A DNA stretch of 64,000 nt, from the NCBI RefSeq assembly GCF_003597395.2, contig NC_133769.1, forward strand, positions 50,724,226 to 50,788,225. Reading direction: 5' to 3'. The first letter of the stretch is position 1. Each line of letters opens with the position of its first letter. Positions 49,431-60,885 of this stretch are shown here, piece by piece. Origin of the DNA: Chelonoidis abingdonii. Its lineage: Eukaryota; Chordata; Testudines; Testudinidae. The notes beneath the pieces were generated by a model. The model was not told where the DNA came from and did no database searches. It saw only the letters and a program-made list of their open reading frames with translations. Both the position numbers and the translations under genes were made by a program.

Positions 49431-52051
49431 GCCTACAGAAGCAAAAATGTGTGACCCTCTAGGATGTAAGCATTTGTAGCTGCAGATAGCATCCAAAAGT
49501 TGATTACGACAGATATATTACCTCATTTCTTAGCTCTAAAATCCGGTGATGTAAGGTATGGAAACACTTTTGTCTAGCCAGAAATATGATCATTCTTACG
49601 TAGAAAGCAATTTTTATTATTTTTATATGCTCAATTATATCTTTTACTTTAAAAATCAAGTCAGCTACTATCTATCGACAGCTTAGCAAAGGTGCTATGT
49701 GCCATCCTTACAGATTTTGAGCATATGTTTAATAAGATACTGCGCAATGTGAAAGAGTGGCAGAATTGGTAAAGTGACTAAACATCCTAGCTGAACCATT
49801 ACAGTCTTGGTTTGTCATATATGTCCTGGTGCCCTGGGAAATCCTGAAATGTCCCCCTTTTTCAATTCATCCATCAAAATATATGTTTTATAGCTACAAA
49901 ATATTTGTTCAAAACATATTGCTATATTGAGTAGAATTTGCCTGCTAGGAATAGTTTTGGGAAGCATGCTAGGCATGATGAACAGAGTGGAGTGGAGTGG
50001 AGTGGAGTGAGGAGATAAGCCAAAGGAAGGTAGACATTATCAAAGTGTTCTTTTGCTCAGAGTTAAGTGTTTCATGGCAAACTCATTCAAAACACCAAAA
50101 GTCACTCAAAAAAAACAACAACTCCATCTGAAAAATATGCCCATGTTGCTGAGGAGACAAAAGCTGGCACCAGCATGCATCTTTGGTAAAGTGTACCTTA
50201 GTCTTTAGGATGACTATAAACAACCTTAAATAATGTCACCACAATTGTATCTCCCTTTTTTAAAAAAATTAAAGCATAGACATCTACAGCGGTCATTTGA
50301 TGCCTCATTTTATGCCCATGAGAACTGACAAATCTCACATTTCTATTTAAAATTAGAGCTGGTTATAATAGTTCAGATTTCAAAGTTTTGATATTTCAAA
50401 ATGTCAGAGTTACAAACTGAGGTGAAAATTTCTTTTATTTTTTCCATGTTGCTTAGGTCAGCTACAGTCATTTTGAAATTACTATTTCAAATTGGAGCCA
50501 GTCAACATTTTTTATAAAGTTTGAAATTTTGACTAAATTTTGAATTTGTAAAAAATAGGGAATTTAAAAAGTCATATATTTTCCCTGCTTTTTTTCAATC
50601 GTCTCTGTTTTAAATCTCAAGATTAGCTATTACAGTTTAATCAACTACATGTTGGCCCTGTGTATTAGATGAGTCTATTAAACAAACTCTGATCTCTCTC
50701 CTTTTCTGTGTTTTTGCTGCAAAGTGGCAAAAAGACATTAGAAGGCATTTTGAAACCTGGTGAACATCCCTATACATACAATATCATTTATCAGCAGATT
50801 CTAAAGATTTTATGTCTGCTCCAGACCTACCAATTTTGAGTCTTATAGTATTTTTTGATAAGCAAAATCAGGCTTACAATGGAACCTTAGTTGTAACTGT
50901 TAAGTATGGAAAGCTGCTTATGCTCCATATTAAAGAATTTGCTTGTTATAATGTGTGGTAGCATTACCTGCACTATGCTAAAACAGAGGATAACTTCACA
51001 TCATTACGCCATGTCTTGGCTAAAATAAACAAGACCAGTCCTGCATCCTCAAAAGAGCAGTCCTTACTGATGACAAAAAAACCCAAGTGATCGGGCTACT
51101 CACATAACTAAAAATTTTAGGATTAGGTCCATTAAGATTTAACTTTGTAAGCCTAAAGCCACAGTTTGGCCCGCGGTATTTCCACAGTTTGGTCAGCTGT
51201 GTTTCTGCTGCGCATTCTGTCTCACTTCATTACCACAGGATTGCTAGCTTGGACTCCGACTCTGGAGTTTCTTGCACCAGATGAATTAACATATTCATGA
51301 ATAGCCCTTCTGAATTTAAAGGGACTCTACAGACAAAGCAATCTCCTGGAATGTACGAAGGGACTAATACAAGCCTGGAACATGACTGACTACAATACCA
51401 AAAGTCCAACTTCTGAAGTACTTAGCTGCCTTTCAGGGAAACCTATTGTTTTCAAACTGAACTTGGATGAGCATGCAAGCACTCTTGGCATGAATACTGA
51501 CACAGGCAAACTTAAAATATGGTTCTACTGAAGGCTGGTGCATGCAAATTTGAAATTCACTTTCCTCAATTATTATGAAAGCTATAGATAGAATTTGTGT
51601 GTTTTGAGTGTATCAGTTCCCACCCCCATCATGCGAAACTGTGGTCTTTGTTGAAGTAAATTAATTACATTTATTCACTGCTTTTCATTGCCTCCCTTTC
51701 ATCTGAGACTGCAAATACATTTACCTTTTGGAAAGGGTCTTTTGTGATGTGAACACTAGTCCACAAGGATCTAGATTAAGCCAACCAACTAATTTCATGT
51801 AGGTCACCGAGCAGACAACTATGACCCCTTTTCTTTTGTTTCAGGAATATTTTTTGTAATGCAATATGCTTAGATGCCAATAAAACAAACAAACAAATAA
51901 ACAAGGCTAAGTTAATGGACTGGAATGAATATGCTATTTCAGTGCAGTAGGTCTACTTACTCTAAATATGATATTATGCACAAATATATTCTTGTCCAAA
52001 GTCTGGATGTTCCCATCCCCCTCAGCTTCTTAGATTTTTTTCATATATTTC
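49431..52051. other. Intergenic DNA, no gene
   Basis: AT-rich. A (GGAGT)n run lies at 49984-50009 and an (AAAC)n run near 51883-51903. Bases about 50360-50560 have TTTCAAAATG/CATTTTGAAA-type palindromic words that may be a decayed MITE. No gene is seen. Confidence 0.4.
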
Positions 52052-52234
52052 AGGGGCAGAAAGGATCATCATAATTGTCTGGTCTGGACTCCTCTGCAGC
52101 ACGGGCCACACAACTACAGAACTTCCCCAAAATAATCTGAACTAGAGTATTTTGTTTAGAAAAACATCAATCTTGATTTTAAAATTGCCAGCAATTACTC
52201 TTGGTAAATTGTTCTAATGGTTAATCACCCTCAC
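52052..52234 (-). repeat. Old CR1-derived repeat, first half (split)
   Basis: The sequence from GGGGCAGAAAGGATCATCAT through GAAAAACATCAATCTTGATT to TGTTCTAATGGTTAATCACC is a CR1-family segment common in turtles. It stops abruptly at 52234 and resumes at 53681 with CACTGTTAAAAATTCGC, the next part of the same repeat. Its orientation is uncertain. Confidence 0.7.
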
Positions 52235-52764
52235 CTAAGTTCTCTCTAAGCTGCGCGGCTGTGTAGCTGCCTATTAAAGCCCTTTGGAGGGCCTTAGGGC
52301 TGTGTTGCGAAGAGATGCCCCTCTCCACCGGCCAAAGCACAGACGTGCTGCGGTGGGGAGAGGCACCCCTCCCTGCTGGCTCCAGCATGGACCTGCCCCA
52401 GACTTGCCGTTGCTGGGGGAAAGGAACCCCTACCTTGGCCTGGCCCAGGCCTGCCAGAGCTACCAGGGAGAGGCGCCTCTCCCTTGGCCCAGACCCACCA
52501 GAGCTTCCACAGCCAGGGAGAGGTGCCTCTCCCCTGGCCCTGAGCTGCTGTGGTGAGAGAGGGCTAGGGGGTCCTCTCTCCCTACTGCAGCCCCTGGGCA
52601 GCCTGCACCCTAACCCATCATCCCCAGTTCCACCTCAGAGCCCACACCGCCAGCCGGAGCTCTCACCCCCCATACACCAACCCTCTGCCCCAGCCCTGAG
52701 ACCATCCCATACTCTTGGCCCCACCCCTCCACCACATGAATTTTGTTATGTGCACCAATATGGG

Positions 52765-53592
52765 GTCTAAATTAGCTGTTACCACTCAAGAAAGAGATCT
52801 TGGAGTCATTGTGGATAGTTCTCTGAAAACATCCACTCAATAAGTGGCGGCAGTCAAAAAAGCAAACAGAATGCTGGGAATAATTAAGAAAGAGATAGAT
52901 AATAGGACAGAAAATATCATATTGCCTCTATATAAATCCACAGTATTCCTACATCTTGAATACCGTGTGCAGATGTGGTCGCCCCATCTCAAAAAACATA
53001 TATTGGAATTGGAAAAGGTTCAGAAAAGGACAACAAAAATGATTAAGGGTATGGAATGGCTGCTGTATGAGGAGAAATTAATAAAACTGGGACTTTTCAG
53101 CTTGGAAAAGAGGTGGCTAAGGGAAGATATGATTGAGGTCTATAAAATCATGACTGGTGTAGAGAAAGTAGATAAGGAAGTGTTGTTTACTACTTCTCTT
53201 AACACAAGAACTAGGGGTCACCAAATGAAATTAATAGGCAGCAGGTTTAAAACAAATAAAAGGAAGTATTTCTTCACACAATGCACAGTCAACCTGTAGA
53301 ACTCCTTGCCAGAGGATGTGAAGGCCCAGACCGTAACAGGGTTCAAAAAAGAACTAGATAAATTAATGGAGGATAGGTCCATCAATCGCTATTAACCAGG
53401 ATGGACAGGGATGGTGTCCCTAGCCTCTGTTTGCCAGAAGCTGGGAATGAGCGACATGGGTTGGATCACTTAATGATTACCTGTTCTGTTCATTCCCTCT
53501 GGGGCACCTGGCACTGCCACTCTCAGAAGACAGGATACTGGGCTAGATGGACCTTTGGTCTGACCCAGTAGGGCCAGTCTTATGTTCTTATG
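52765..53592 (+). mobile_element. CR1 LINE, 5'-truncated 3' end
   Basis: This insertion carries the C-terminal end of CR1 ORF2 and the short 3' UTR. It ends in TCTTATGTTCTTATG, the tandem octamer-like tail typical of CR1. It is inserted in the loop of the foldback element at 52235-53680. Truncation at the 5' end is normal for target-primed CR1 insertion. Confidence 0.85.
52768..53395 (+). pseudogene. CR1 ORF2 C-terminal fragment
   Basis: The longest uninterrupted part (52844-53299) reads [20 protein letters not shown], then [20 protein letters not shown], then [18 protein letters not shown]. These are the conserved thumb and C-terminal region of the CR1 reverse transcriptase protein. The tail after the stop at 53297-53299 still reads WNSLPEDVKAQTVTGFKKEL, so that stop is a mutation of the usual frame. 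The catalytic RT part was never copied. It is non-functional. Confidence 0.85.
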
Positions 53593-53680
53593 AAGGTTAT
53601 GTGTCACACATCTCCTCCACATTGGTGCACATAACAAAATTAATTCCGTATATGGACATAAAAAATTAGAGGGAACACTG

Positions 53681-53900
53681 AACTCACTGTTAAAAATTCG
53701 CACTTTATTTCCAGTCTAAATTCCTCTAGCTTTAACATCCAGCCATCGAATCATATTTATACCTTTTTAAGATAGACTGAAGAACCCGTTATCAAATATT
53801 TGCTCCTCGTGTAAGTATTTATAGACTATTATCAAATCACTCCTTAACCTTTTCTTTGTTGAGCAAAATAGATAGACTCAAGAGCTCAGTCACTTATCAC
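53681..53900 (-). repeat. Old CR1-derived repeat, second half
   Basis: Bases reading CTGTTAAAAATTCGCACTTT, TCCAGTCTAAATTCCTCTAG and TATCAAATCACTCCTTAACC continue the repeat interrupted at 52234. Together the halves make one element of about 400 bases. Confidence 0.7.
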
Positions 53901-56773
53901 TTTGCCCGACATGTGCTAGTTCTTCCCACAGCCTGGATCCTTGTGAGATTTGTCGCTTCTCCCTCCGCACCTCCTTTGCCCACATTGGTTATCAGGCCCA
54001 GTGTTCTTGCCCATACAGTCCCAGTCTATACTTCCAGCTTCCAGTCTCTTTGCCCAATTTCCTGCCACCTCAACTCCCAGTTTCCCTGCAACTGAAAACA
54101 AGGTCTTATAATGGGAACTGTCAGGCAACCTTAATAAAAGGTAGTTTTCATCCCCATCTATAATGAAATAAAAATTTCTGAAACAAACAAAATAGTTTAC
54201 AAACAAAATAGTATTTATATGTTCCATGAATGATCCTATAGTGTGAGAAATTGCTGAATAGCAAAGGGCCTGATCTTACTCTTACTAGTGGTGTTCCTTA
54301 CCAATGTGATTAAACTCATTGAATTCAATGGGATTACTTATCTAAGTAAGATGCATGGAGTTGACTCAACGAGATTACTTGGAAGAGCAAGGGTTGCAGG
54401 ATCAGAATATAACATTGTAATAGGTCAGGAAGTAGAGGCAGTCCACTTGACTCACCTTGGCCTTTCCCCTGTTGCAGAGATTTAAAACCAGTGAAAAGTG
54501 GGTGTAAAGTTTGACCATTCTGATTTACAAGCATAAATGTAAATGCCTACACTGTTAGTTCAATCTCAGAACTTCTAGAAATGACAACAGTGTATCAAAT
54601 TACACCTGATATGATGTACCTGTGAATAAATTTAGTTTTACCCACAAGAACCACGATTTACAGGTACATTTTTCTGTGCTGACTCATTTGTTAAAATTAC
54701 ACATTTTTATTCCTTTATTTAATGGCCAATTAAAATTACTCTCAAATTAATGTATATTAAGACCTCTGACAAATTTTTCAGTTTGTTTAGATTCAGGAAA
54801 AGTCTTGTATTTCAAATTCAGGACATATGTAAGTTGTATACTGAATTGAGGCATTAATATGATTTCACCAGAATATACTGTAACAATAACAATAGGAAGA
54901 AACTATTTTCTAAATTTGGACAAAAATAGCTTAAATGAATAATAACATAACAGCAGCAAATTAAAGGCTTAATCCTGCAAACCCTTAATCACTTCTGTAA
55001 ATTTACCCATCTGATTAGATCTCTCATAGTAGCACATGACTACAGGCCCTAAAACTGGATGCTATGGCCCAGAGCCTCAGTAGGTACAAACTAACTTCTA
55101 TGGAGTTATGCCAAGTTACACTGGCTGATAATCTGGCCCAGAAAGAGAAAAAATAGTAGTAGGACAAGCCTGCAATAAGCACTGAGCAATCCTGCTTCAG
55201 TAAGGCATCACATGGGCTTAGTTTTTTCCCATAGGAAGCTTGTTACAGATTTGGGACCTTAGGGCACGATGCAAAGTCCATTGGAATTGATGAGAGTTTT
55301 TCCATTGACCTCAATGAATCGGTAAATAGAGAACTGCTCTTAAACCTCCTTATACAATTAAAAATTACCCAAAGTTAAGATTTTAAGCTGTTACTGGAAG
55401 TTTTCTCTTTTATTTATTATAAACCTGATTTCCTATGTGTTTTTCATTCATCCTGAATTATTTTACCAGACATACTTGTTTAATTGATTAATACATCTTA
55501 ATTAGTATAAATACCTCTGTAAATTGCAAAGGAAAAGAAGCAGTACCTGATTTCTTAATTTATTTCACAAGTGGTTTCGTTTGCAATTCAGTGTAATTAT
55601 TTATCTATTTTTCTTACAAAATTCAAGAACTCCTTTAGCAAGCTTGTAATTCTGTTCATAACTGTGGATTATACAGCAACAAATTACTGTAAATGCTAAG
55701 CCATATGAAACGTCCATTTAACATAGCCAGAATTGTACCATTTAGTGGAGAAACAGGCATATATATATTTGTGATTGCAAGGAAAATGCTTTTAGAAAAA
55801 GTTAGAAATAATGTGCGTTATCTGTTGTATGTGTGCTGTCAGACTTGAGGATAAAGTGGCCCTCTGGATAACTTACAAATTAAATGAACTCTGTTGAAGG
55901 CAAATGGGAAGACTATGAGCCTGAAGCAATGAGATGTTCATCAGCAAAGCCTGAGTCAACAGTTCCCTAGTTAACTTTTAGAAGCATGGGGTCCTCTTAG
56001 GTGTATATACCATGCTGATCTTAAACAGAACCCCCATTCATGACCAAAATAACTGAACAGGGCAGCACAGCTTCTCTTGTGTTTGGATTTCAGAAGCAGG
56101 AATGCTTGGATCTGATAATAAATACAACAGAAGTTCTTTGTTTCTGCAAAGGCTTCAATTTATGAAGGGCTCTGTTACTGATCTATTCAGATTGTTATTG
56201 TTTACAAATGTAAAAGGTGCATTGACTGGCCTTTAATGGCTTCTGTATTTACATTTCCCTGCAGAGATTCATTTAGTTGGCAATGTTCCGGACATTTGTG
56301 CCTGATAATTGCATAATTTTTGTTTTCCTTTAACATATTGTACTGTACATTTATGTTGCATCACATTATTTGACCAAAACACTCATTTTAATCATGCTCA
56401 CCATACTCATGCAAGCAGGTCTACCTACTTACATGAATAAGGCAAACAGGACTGTTCAGTCATCCCAACAGTCCCAAGCTGCTTTAAATCATCACCTTGT
56501 TCCCACAGGAGTTAATGTAGCTAATTTTGTGATACATTATAGAAAGTATGAAAAAATCCATTAAAACCTTGTACCCATTGTTTCTGGAAGTGACCCAGTT
56601 CAGGAACCCAGAGAATTCTGAGAATAACACAGCACCACACAATCACTGTCTCACTGTCAAACAGACAGAACATTTCTAATAGACAGCTGCAGCAGCACAG
56701 GAGCCTGCAAACAGAGCTGTAAACAGGGGAGTTTGAGTGGGAGTTTGCATTGGGAGTTTGGGGGAAGACTAAA
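53901..56773. other. Intergenic DNA, no gene
   Basis: AT-rich non-coding DNA with short dispersed repeat pieces near 54270-54345 (GAATTCAATGGGATTACT) and 55080-55140 (TATGGAGTTATGCCAAGTTA). No gene is seen. Confidence 0.4.
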
Positions 56774-57067
56774 GGTATGTCTACACTAGCCGCTGGATCG
56801 GTGGGTAGCGATCATCTATTGGGGATCAATTTATTGCGTGTAGTGTAGATGCGATAAATCGATCCCCGATCACTCCCTGGTTGACTGCTGAACTTCAGCT
56901 CGGCAAGAGGTGGAAGCAACGTCGATAGGGGATCCCACACCACAAGTATGCGAAGCAAGAGATTCTAAGTTGTTCTAAGATACGTCGACTTCAGCTACTC
57001 TATTCTCGTAGCTGAAGTTGCGTATCTTATATTGATTCCCCCCTACCGCCCCAGTGCAGACCGGGCC
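56774..57067. mobile_element. MITE with GTCTACACTA ends, next to CR1
   Basis: The left end GGTATGTCTACACTA and the right end (minus strand GGCCCGGTCTGCACT) bound a sequence with paired internal words (GGATCAATTTATTGCG against CGATAAATCGATCCCC; TACGTCGACTTCAGCTAC against GTAGCTGAAGTTGCGTA). It matches a turtle MITE family by recognition. A target duplication is not clear. It lies directly before the 5' end of the CR1 copy. Confidence 0.75.
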
Positions 57068-57221
57068 TCAGAGAGGCAGGCAGAGGATCAGATAGGCTAG
57101 CGAAGGGAGGTGCAGTGTTCTAGCAGTGTTTTGGTACTTGTTGGGGATTTGTTTTGCTGTGGGTGGTGGTGTTTTGCTTGGTTTGTGTTTCCCAGATTTA
57201 TAGGATTTAGGTAAGAAGGTT

Positions 57222-58380
57222 ATGACAGATACAGAAGTGGCAGTGGTAGTGACCCAAGCAGTGGAAGACGCAATGAAGATGACTGGATGTGGAAGCTGCA
57301 GCATGTACATGATTCTGGAGGGGGTACCTGGTAAGAGTTTCATGTGCATGAAGTGCTGCCTGATAGAGCTGATGGAAGAAAAGATCTGAGAACTGGAGAT
57401 GCAGGTGGAAACTCTGGTTGAGTTTAGAAGGGGGTTTGAGTGGATGATGGAGCAAAGACCTGAGGAGTCTGAATGGAAAAACTCAGATTTGCAGATGGAA
57501 GCAGGGCCAAAGAACTCTGAGGGGAGACTGCTGGGTGAGGAAAGTGGACAGTGGAAGCATGTGACTAAGAGAACCAGGCAGAGGGAAAGATGGGCTAGTG
57601 AAGGAGAAATAGAGCTCAGGAACAGGTTTGCGGAGTTGGAAAATGAAGAAGGGGCACAGAAGGTGGTCGCTGAAGATGAGAGGCAAGGAAGAAGAGAAGA
57701 GCAGCTAGTCCTATAGGAGAGGGGAAGAGTCAATGGAGATAACACCAAATATGAGCCCCAGGAGGATACGGGATGGGTTGCGGAGGATTGCAAGGGTGAA
57801 TAGGAATCGAGAGGACTTGCAGCCAGAGGGAACAGGGGATAGACCGGAGAATCACACCATCACCAGGAAAAGGCAGGTCTACGTGACTGGGGACTCCTTA
57901 CTGAGAAGAATAGACAGGCCTGTAACCAGAGCTGATCCAGAGAACAGAAGGGTGTGTGCTGTCTGCCGGGTGCTAAGATACGGGATGTGGACCTGAGGCT
58001 GAAGAGGATCCTAACGGGGAGCGGGAAAGAATCCACTGATTGTCCTTCATGTGGGAACAAATGATACAGCTAGATTCTCACTGGAACGTATCAAGGGAGA
58101 CTATGCCAGGCTGGGGAACACTTAAGGAAATCGAGGCTCAGGTGATCTTCAGTGGGATTCTGCCTGTTCCTAGAGAAGGGCAACAAAGGTGTGACAAGAT
58201 TATGGCGATCAACAGATGGCTCAGGCAGTGGTGCTATAAGGAGGGCTTTGGGATGTATGGCCACTGGGAGGCATTCATGGACAGAGGACTGTTCTCTCAG
58301 GGATGGACTTCACCTGAGTAGGGAGGGAAATAGACTTCTAGGATGGAGGCTGGCACAACTGATTAAGAGAGCTTTAAACT
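57222..58380 (+). pseudogene. CR1 ORF1 protein (zinc-finger-like and esterase), broken
   Basis: ORF1 of CR1 binds RNA and carries an SGNH-type esterase domain. The likely start is at 57222 (MTDTEVAVVVTQAVEDAMKM). A Cys cluster, CGSCSMYM then CMKCC at about 57294-57356, suggests a PHD-like zinc finger. A charged, probably coiled-coil part follows (57399-57716). The esterase begins VYVTGDSLLRRI near 57879, then HVGTNDTAR and, after frame changes, FSGILPVPREG near 58150 and DGLHLSREGNRLLGWRLAQL near 58306. The Ser of GDS, the GTND block and the DxxH motif are all still recognisable. Several stops and frameshifts, including stops near 57390 and 57716, make the gene dead. Confidence 0.85.
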
Positions 58381-58600
58381 AGGAATTGGGGGGAGATGGT
58401 TGGGAGATGTCCAGGTAATCTCCACACCGGATTTTAACATTGAGAGGGAAGAAAATGAAGTAAGAAAGGATACAGCGTGGGTAGGAGAATGGACATAAGG
58501 AGGAAGGGTAGTGTAGATACCATCTAATAGGTGATACTGGTGGTAGAATGTCTGGGCCTAATCGGGTAAAGAATGTGAGTGAAGCCAAACAGCAAAATTA

Positions 58601-60350
58601 AGATGTTTGTACACCAATGCGAGGAGCCTAGGTAACAAAATGGAGGAACTAGAGTTACTGGTGCAGGAAGTGAAACCGGATATTATAGGGATAACAGAAA
58701 CATGGTGGAATAGTAGTCATGACTGGAGTACAGGTATTGAAGGTATGTGCTGTTTAGGAAAGACAGAAATAAAGGCAAAGGTGGTGGAGTAGCATTGTAT
58801 ATCAATGATGAGGTAGACTGTAAAGAAATAAGAAGGATGGAATGGATAAGACAGAGTCTGTCTGGGCAAAAATCACATTGGGAAAGAAAGCTACTAGAGC
58901 CTCCCCTGAGATAGTGCTTGGGGTGTGCTATAGACCACCAGGATCTGATTTGGATATGGATAGAGACCTTAAGAGACTTTTTAATGTTTTTAATGAAGTA
59001 AATACTAATGGGAATTGTGTGATCATGGGAGACTTGTAACTTCCCAGATATAGACTGGACAAGTGCTAGTAATAATAATAGGGATCAGATTTTCCTGGAT
59101 GCTAGAATAATAGCTGATGATGATTCCTTCACCAAGTAGTTGCTGAACCAACAAGAGGGGATGCCATTTTAGATTTGGTTTTGGTGAGTAGTGAGGACCT
59201 CATAGAAGAAATGGTTGTAGGGACAACCTTGGTTCGAGCGATCATGAGCTAATTCAGTTTAAACTAAATGGAAGGATAAACAAAAAAATAGATCTGTGAC
59301 TAGGGTTTTTTATTTCAAAAGGGCTAACTTTAAAAATTAAGGAAATTAGTTAGGGAAGTGGATTGGACTGAAGAACTTGTGGATCTAAAGGTGGAGGAGG
59401 CCTGGAATTACTTCAAGTCAAAGTTGCAGAAACTATCAGAAGCCTGCATCCCAAGAAAGGGGAAAAAAATCATAGGCAGGAGTTGTAGACCAAGCTGGAT
59501 GAGCAGCATCTCAGAGAGGTTGATTAAGAAAAAGCAGAAAGCCTACAAGGAGTGGAAGATGGGAGTGATCAGCAAGGAAAGCTACCTTAGTGAGGTCACA
59601 ACATGTAGGGATGAAGTGAGAAAGACCAAAAGCCATGTAGAGTTGGACCTTGCAAAGGAAATTAAAACCAATAGTAAAAGGTTCTATAGCCATACAAATT
59701 AGAAGAAAACAAAGAAAAAAGAAGTGGGACCGCTAAACACTGCAGATGGAATGGAGGTTAAGGATAATCTAGGCATACCCAATATCTAAATAAATACTTT
59801 GTCTCAGTCTTTAACAAGGCTAATGAGGAGCTTAGGGATAATGGTAGGATGAGAAATGGGAATGAGGATATGGAGATAGATATTAGCGTATTTGAGGTAG
59901 AAGCCAAACTCAAACAGTTTAATGGGACTAAGTCGGGGGGCCCGGATAATATTCATCCAAGAGTATTAAAGGAACTGGCACATGAAATTGGAAGCCAATT
60001 GGCAAGAATTTTTAATGAATCTGTAAACTCAGGGGTTGTACTGTATGACTGGAGAATTGCTAACATACTTCCTATCTTTAAGAAAGGGGGAAAAACATGA
60101 TCCAGGCAACTACAGGCCTGTTAGTTTGACATATGTAGTATGCAAGGTTTTGGAAAAAATTTTGAAGGAGAAAGTAGTCAAGGACATGGAGTTCAACGGT
60201 AATTGGGACAAATTACAACATGGTTTTACAAAAGGTAGATCATGCCAAACCAACCTAATCTCCTTCTTTGAGAAAGTAACAGATATTTTAGACAAAAGAA
60301 ATGCAGTGAATCTAATTTACCTCAATTTCAGTAAGGAATTCAACACGGTT
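58601..60350 (+). pseudogene. CR1 ORF2 endonuclease plus partial reverse transcriptase
   Basis: ORF2 encodes an APE-type endonuclease that nicks target DNA, and a reverse transcriptase. The endonuclease start is clear near 58607 (YTNARSLGNKMEELELLVQE), and the catalytic Glu is in GITETWWN. LGVCYRPPGSDLD and VIMGDL near 59025 mark its later parts. A linker at 59358-59702 reads FKSKLQKLSEACIPRKGKK. The reverse transcriptase begins near 59931 (KSGGPDNIHPRVLKELAHE) and, after a frameshift near 60095, reads NYRPVSLTYVVCKVLEKILK and LQHGFTKGRSCQTNLISFFE. The palm A motif is degraded (LNFSKEFNTV, with Asn where catalytic Asp is expected). The sequence ends at about 60350 before the YxDD box. It is inactive. 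Confidence 0.87.
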
Positions 60351-60511
60351 CCACATTTGGCAGCCCTGTCACACAGGCCTGCATATGTGTTAAGTTTCAT
60401 GCATCGATGCATATCTGTAGAGAAAGAGTTTTGGTCTCCCATAGTCTACTGATTACTGTTAATACCTCTGTACAGGTCACAAACCTAATTACCGATCAAG
60501 GCCTTTCCCCT
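60351..60511. other. Junction sequence after the truncated CR1
   Basis: Unassigned bases following the break in ORF2. They contain the palindrome ATGCATCGATGCAT near 60400. The frame that began in the CR1 reads on to 60452, but the CR1 likeness ends about 60350. Confidence 0.3.
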
Positions 60512-60610
60512 AGCAGGCAGGCAGGCAGGCAGGCAGCTGCTGTTTGCCCCATTTTACCAAGAAAGTAACAAAATCACAGAGCTGGGAACAGAACCCAAGT
60601 CTTATCCACA
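60512..60610 (+). repeat. (GCAG)n tract and MIR-like fragment
   Basis: Six or so GCAG units occupy 60512-60535. Bases 60545-60600 read GCCCCATTTTACCAAGAAAG and ATCACAGAGCTGGGAACAGA, the order of a MIR/CORE-SINE 3' half, with some bases missing. Confidence 0.5.
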
Positions 60611-60779
60611 CTTTCTTTCAGAATAAATCTGCCAAATATGTGTGCTTGACTCTGCTGCTTTTCACCACTGTTTTGACCATTAGACATCACTTCCAGAGCC
60701 AACATCTCTAGCGAATAGTTGTAAGCCACTGGCAAAATGTGCATTTTGAGTGGGTCTGCCTAAAGGATAATAGTTTATC
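60611..60779. other. Intergenic DNA
   Basis: A short unassigned stretch between two repeat fragments. Confidence 0.3.
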
Positions 60780-60885
60780 AGCATCATAGAACCATAAGGT
60801 TAGAAGGGACTGCAAGAGTCATCTAGTCTAACTTTCTGCCAAGTTGCAGGATTTGTTATGTCTAAATCATCGAAGATAGATGGCT
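60780..60885. repeat. CR1-like short fragment
   Basis: ATCATAGAACCATAAGGTTA followed by GAAGGGACTGCAAGAGTCAT and CTAGTCTAACTTTCTGCC matches the pattern of the common CR1-derived words (ATAGAATCATAGAATATCAG, GGAAGGGACCTCAGGAGGTC). It is old and short. Confidence 0.6.

Larger units (their letters stand above)
52235..53680. mobile_element. hAT-like foldback element carrying a later CR1 insertion
   Basis: The ends (left TAAGTTCTCTCTAAG; right, on the minus strand, CAGTGTTCCCTCTAAT) are related inverted repeats of hAT type. Its insertion split an older repeat, and the flanks share CTCAC. Bases 52290-52740 are GC- and C-rich with repeated AGGGAGAGGCGCCTCTCCC-like words, which explains the long open frame at 52315-52770. 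AATTTTGTTATGTGCACCAA at 52739 pairs with its inverse near 53617-53641 (24 of 25 bases over the full arm), and a CR1 fragment sits in the loop. Confidence 0.7.
57075..60350 (+). mobile_element. CR1 LINE with 5' part preserved, 3' end missing
   Basis: The copy begins in 5' UTR-like sequence, carries ORF1 (about 57222-58380), an inter-ORF segment (58384-58600) and ORF2 (58601-60350) up to the early palm of the reverse transcriptase. It then stops, with no YxDD motif, C-terminus, 3' UTR or tail. CR1 copies usually lose the 5' end, so a copy with only the 5' part is unusual and probably reflects a later deletion or rearrangement. Confidence 0.85.

Noticed and set aside
52315..52770. A 151-residue proline-rich plus-strand frame
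   Set aside because: It sits in the GC-rich arm of a hAT-like foldback element and repeats AGGGAGAGGCGCC-type words.
57068..57793. A 241-residue serine-rich minus-strand frame, among the longest in the window
   Set aside because: It is the antisense of CR1 ORF1, whose sense strand shows the real motifs.
60512..60535. Possible CRISPR-like or regulatory array
   Set aside because: It is a simple (GCAG)n tetranucleotide run without spacers, in vertebrate DNA.
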